From assembly GCA_030432015.1 (NCBI GenBank), contig JAUIHJ010000068.1:1-16948 (forward strand): 16,948 nt of DNA, written 5' to 3'. The notes beneath the pieces are model-generated. The model saw nothing but the letters and a program-made list of their open reading frames with translations. It was not told where the DNA came from and searched no databases. Shown here piece by piece: positions 14,615-16,948 of the stretch. The first letter of the stretch is position 1. The number at the start of each line of letters is the position of its first letter. A program made the translations under genes and the position numbers. The stretch comes from a bacterium (GTDB lineage: Bacteria; Planctomycetota; Planctomycetia; Pirellulales; Pirellulaceae).

Positions 14615-15229
14615 CTAGCGAATGCTTATTGACCAGAAATCGTCATCAATGCTAAGAATATCCCCTTGGATCAAATTCCTTTCCGCGACAAGCTGAGTAT
14701 TGAGGCCAATCATTTTCGTGCGGGAACTTATGTCCTCGACGCAGACCTTCGCATCCTTCAGACGCAGTCTCGCTTCGTACCTTGCTGCGATGCCGCCAAC
14801 GCAAATCTGACTTTGCGGGTCTTTGCCGATGATGTCGCCATCACAGACGACATGCTCTGTGCGTGAAGGACACGATTCACACACGAAACGTCCAATTGCC
14901 CTGCTGGCTATGTCCGGCACCTTCATCTCCTCGACGAAGCGAAGAAGAGTACATCCGCCAACGCGCAACAGAACGCCAGGCTCCAGCAGGTGTGATTCTT
15001 GAAGAACGCGCCACTCGTAAACGAAGACGCCGTGCTGACAATCAAGGGGCGAGATTGTTAGGCCATCATTCGTTTTCTTTAATCGCGCACGTGCCCTTCC
15101 AACTCGTTCACCCACGAAGGGACTTTTGCCTCGACCTACCACTCCAAGAACGGATGTTCCCTCTGGTATGCGATATATCACGGGCGTTGAAGTAAGGGAC
15201 CAAGATGTGAGTTCGATGTAGCACATCAT
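14615..15229 (-). CDS. protein with two degenerate FHA domains
   Basis: This is a 204-residue protein. FHA-like domain 1 (about residues 4-98) has VVGRGKSPF, GVFVYEWRV and LEPGVLLRVGG, the usual core strands. Domain 2 (about 126-203) has IIGKDPQSQICVGG, YEARLRL and NLIQGDILSIDDDFWSI. Between them, C117-x2-C120 may be part of a small zinc site. FHA domains bind phosphothreonine peptides through an Arg in GR, a Ser/His pair and an Asn. Here domain 1 keeps GRG but has HG for NG and lacks the S-x-x-H motif. Domain 2 has GK for GR and ARYEARL where SRxHARL is expected. Phosphopeptide binding is therefore doubtful. Two ATGs (15229, 15226) start it, without a close ribosome site. It is on the same strand as the WD40 gene, 377 bp downstream, and ends in TAG. 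Confidence 0.72.
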   Translation of the reverse strand: MMCYIELTSWSLTSTPVIYRIPEGTSVLGVVGRGKSPFVGERVGRARARLKKTNDGLTISPLDCQHGVFVYEWRVLQESHLLEPGVLLRVGGCTLLRFVEEMKVPDIASRAIGRFVCESCPSRTEHVVCDGDIIGKDPQSQICVGGIAARYEARLRLKDAKVCVEDISSRTKMIGLNTQLVAERNLIQGDILSIDDDFWSISIR

Positions 15230-15606
15230 GGGGCAGTACGCCTCTGGGCCGATAAAGTCCTAATCCAGCGAATGGGATATGTCCACTGATGAGAAGCTGA
15301 GATGCGACTGTTGTCAATGGACTGTTCGTCGGTTTGGACACCGAAGCTCACATCGGAATTTGTGAAACGACGCGGGTTGCGCCCATTGCGCCAAGCAAGC
15401 TTGGGAAGGGAGGATGAGATGTAGTCGACAACGTTGAAACCTTTTAGCGGAACCATAATCGGGCGAGGCGCTCTCAGTATTCCCAGACGGTGGTTCCTGA
15501 TGGCGACTGGCGCTCAGGAGATGCCGGACCGAATGTCCGCGGGCTGACCGGGCGTAGCGGCTCGGTATCCTGTGGGACGTGAGTCGCACGGTTGGGTTGA
15601 TTCACT
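15230..15606. other. 377-bp region between the WD40 and FHA genes
   Basis: It is mostly without recognised content. A minus-strand frame of 76 codons (ATG at 15456) runs to a TGA at 15228-15226 that overlaps the FHA start as ATGA. I do not recognise its product and treat it as doubtful. Small stems occur at 15496-15518 (CCTGA/TCAGG) and 15525-15539 (CGGAC/GTCCG), about 70-110 bp after the WD40 stop, and could belong to its transcript end. Confidence 0.4.
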
Positions 15607-16948
15607 TTAGAACTCGCCGAGGGGGGCTGATATCACAAAGGGCTGATCTGGATACAGCTCGCTCCACTCATGTTGCGTGAAGTTACGCCCAACGGCCTGT
15701 GCCGCGTCCTTCTTCAGATCGTCTAAACGCAGCGGCCATAATCGAATTGTATGGTCACCACTTGACGTTATAAGCCAACGACTGTCGTGACTAATTGATA
15801 CGGACTGAACGGCAGCCGTGTGGCCTTTAAAGACTTGGGGAGCGTTGCCCGGATCCGGGGCGGCCAAATCCCAAACAAGTGCAGTGCTGCTGGCGGTGTC
15901 AAAGGTTGCCAGCCACCGGCAGTCCGGGCTCATGCAGTACAATTGCTCGTTGCCTGCGCCCTGATACGGCGTCGGAGGCCGCCAAGACCTTGGCCCCTGG
16001 AGTACGCGACCGGCTTGCTCCAGATCCTCGGCAAATAGATCCCAGAGCGTTGCGGTGCTATTTCTGACATCTTGTTTCCACGTGACTAGCCAGCGGCTAT
16101 TCGAGCTGATAGCAACCGGCAGATGCTGGATCAGTACTCGTGGAAACCGGGACGGAACGTTGGCCGTGACGTCCCAAAGCTGCGTTGAATTATGCGAGCC
16201 GATCGTGACCAACCAACGGCTATCCGGACTAAACACAACGCTCGATCTTCGACCCCGGCCCATACTCTTGGCGCCTTGCAGCAGGTGTCGTTGGGTGTAG
16301 AAACGCGAGCGCGTTAGATTCCAAAGCCTCGCCGCCTGCCCCTGTCCTGCCACGGCCAACCAACGGCCGTCGCAGCTGAATTCCATACCGGAAATCGTGT
16401 TAAGAAGCTCGCTAGGCGCAGCTTCTAGTTGAACGCGAGACTCAGCGGGTGTCGGAGACGCGAGGTCCCAAAGGCTGGTCTCACTTTCGTTGTCGACGAT
16501 CGCTAACCAACGACTGTCTGGGCTGATCGTCACTGCTACGCCCCTATGCAGGAATGGCTTAGGAAGACGAGTGGTCTTCTCGATCTTGACAGGGAACGTG
16601 CATACTGGCCGGTAGGGGTCTGGCCGACGGAGATCATATAGACGTGGAAGTGTCTTGCTCGTAGCGACGACTAACCACCGACTATCTCGGCTGAGTTGAT
16701 AGCTCGCGTCATAGGCATTTGACATCAACGAACGACTCGACGTCGCCGGCTCGGCGCCTGTGAGGTCCCAAAGTCGCAATGAGCCCCTCGATGTGTCGGC
16801 GGTAACCAGCCAGCGGCTATCAGGGCTGAAGGATGCTGAATTAGTGTGTTTCGGGACGATCGCCGTACTGCTTTTGAGATGCGGCGATGCCAAATCCCAG
16901 AGCCTTGAGTCTTCCGTGATGCCCACCAACCAACGACCGTCAGGGCTG
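15607..16948 (-). CDS. WD40-repeat protein, C-terminal part (5' end beyond the window)
   Basis: The frame is open to the window edge: codons before 16929 read SPDGRW and run into the repeat, so the TTG at 16929 is an internal Leu, not a start. At least nine WD40 units are visible, each marked by a phrase like FSPDSRWLV and most followed by LWDL. The blade spacing is irregular, with extra loops of up to about 20 residues in some units. The protein ends with IRLWPLRLDDLKKDAAQAVGRN and EWSELYPDQPF. I recognise that tail from planctomycete WD40 proteins with N-terminal kinase, nSTAND or caspase-like domains. Nine units exceed one seven-blade propeller, so two propellers or a longer array are likely. 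The missing N-terminus would decide its role: signalling, NTPase or scaffold. It ends in TAA at 15607. Confidence 0.93.
   Translation of the reverse strand, partial: SPDGRWLVGITEDSRLWDLASPHLKSSTAIVPKHTNSASFSPDSRWLVTADTSRGSLRLWDLTGAEPATSSRSLMSNAYDASYQLSRDSRWLVVATSKTLPRLYDLRRPDPYRPVCTFPVKIEKTTRLPKPFLHRGVAVTISPDSRWLAIVDNESETSLWDLASPTPAESRVQLEAAPSELLNTISGMEFSCDGRWLAVAGQGQAARLWNLTRSRFYTQRHLLQGAKSMGRGRRSSVVFSPDSRWLVTIGSHNSTQLWDVTANVPSRFPRVLIQHLPVAISSNSRWLVTWKQDVRNSTATLWDLFAEDLEQAGRVLQGPRSWRPPTPYQGAGNEQLYCMSPDCRWLATFDTASSTALVWDLAAPDPGNAPQVFKGHTAAVQSVSISHDSRWLITSSGDHTIRLWPLRLDDLKKDAAQAVGRNFTQHEWSELYPDQPFVISAPLGEF
15772..16948. repeat. tandem DNA repeats coding for WD40 blades
   Basis: A conserved stretch related to ACCAACGACTGTC-GGGCT recurs near 15773, 15911, 16089, 16211, 16357, 16506, 16673, 16808 and 16927, at intervals of about 120-180 bases. 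It encodes the x-D-S-R-W-L-V phrase read on the minus strand. The codons are largely shared between units, pointing to duplication or gene conversion among blades. Confidence 0.75.

Noticed and set aside
15772..16948. CRISPR-like array from evenly recurring short repeats
   Set aside because: The recurring stretches are coding, imperfect and in one open frame for WD40 blades; spacing and spacers do not fit CRISPR.

Overview
The window reads as chromosomal DNA of a planctomycete (Planctomycetota, probably Pirellulaceae-like). This is an inference from gene content: two secreted formylglycine-type sulfatases, one fused to a DUF1080 (3-keto-disaccharide hydrolase) domain, a secreted ThuA-like protein, a large WD40 protein with the typical planctomycete C-terminal tail, an FHA protein, a TPR/SGNH hybrid, a lone ExbD, spacious intergenic regions and patchy Shine-Dalgarno use. 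I see no insertion sequence, CRISPR array, rRNA or tRNA.

Layout. 1-42: possible C-terminus of a + strand gene. 170-1054 (-): secreted alpha/beta hydrolase, divergent from 1643-3730 (+), a membrane-anchored SGNH hydrolase with TPRs both inside and after the hydrolase domain. 4078-5529 (+): sulfatase. 5731-6231 (+): small four-helix membrane protein, convergent across a strong hairpin with 6396-8360 (-), the sulfatase-DUF1080 fusion. 8620-9174 (+): ExbD-like protein. 9431-11089 (+): three small genes in a row, for an ASCH protein, an ACT protein and a DUF2726 nuclease-like protein with a topoisomerase-type zinc finger. 11444-12256 (+): ThuA-like protein. 12425-12973 (-): 2OG-Fe(II) dioxygenase gene interrupted by one in-frame TAG. 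13215-13364 (-): possible small gene whose stop codon lies inside a terminator-like hairpin. 13469-13885 (+): SnoaL/NTF2-like protein with a good terminator. 13886-14614: 0.7 kb with nothing recognisable. 14615-15229 (-): protein with two degenerate FHA domains. 15607-16948 (-): C-terminal part of a WD40 protein whose start lies beyond the window.

Working together. The hydrolase, SGNH/TPR protein, sulfatases, DUF1080 domain and ThuA protein fit extracytoplasmic breakdown of sulfated, esterified polysaccharides. They are not one operon: orientations alternate and gaps are large. ASCH and ACT (23 bp apart) are a plausible two-gene unit, with the nuclease-like gene possibly separate behind a structured element. 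The FHA and WD40 genes at the right edge look like signalling genes on one strand, 377 bp apart.

The strongest anomalies are the amber-interrupted dioxygenase, the TPR insertion in the SGNH domain, the ASCH/ACT/DUF2726 neighbourhood and the degenerate double-FHA protein. None of these is proven to be a new system from sequence alone.
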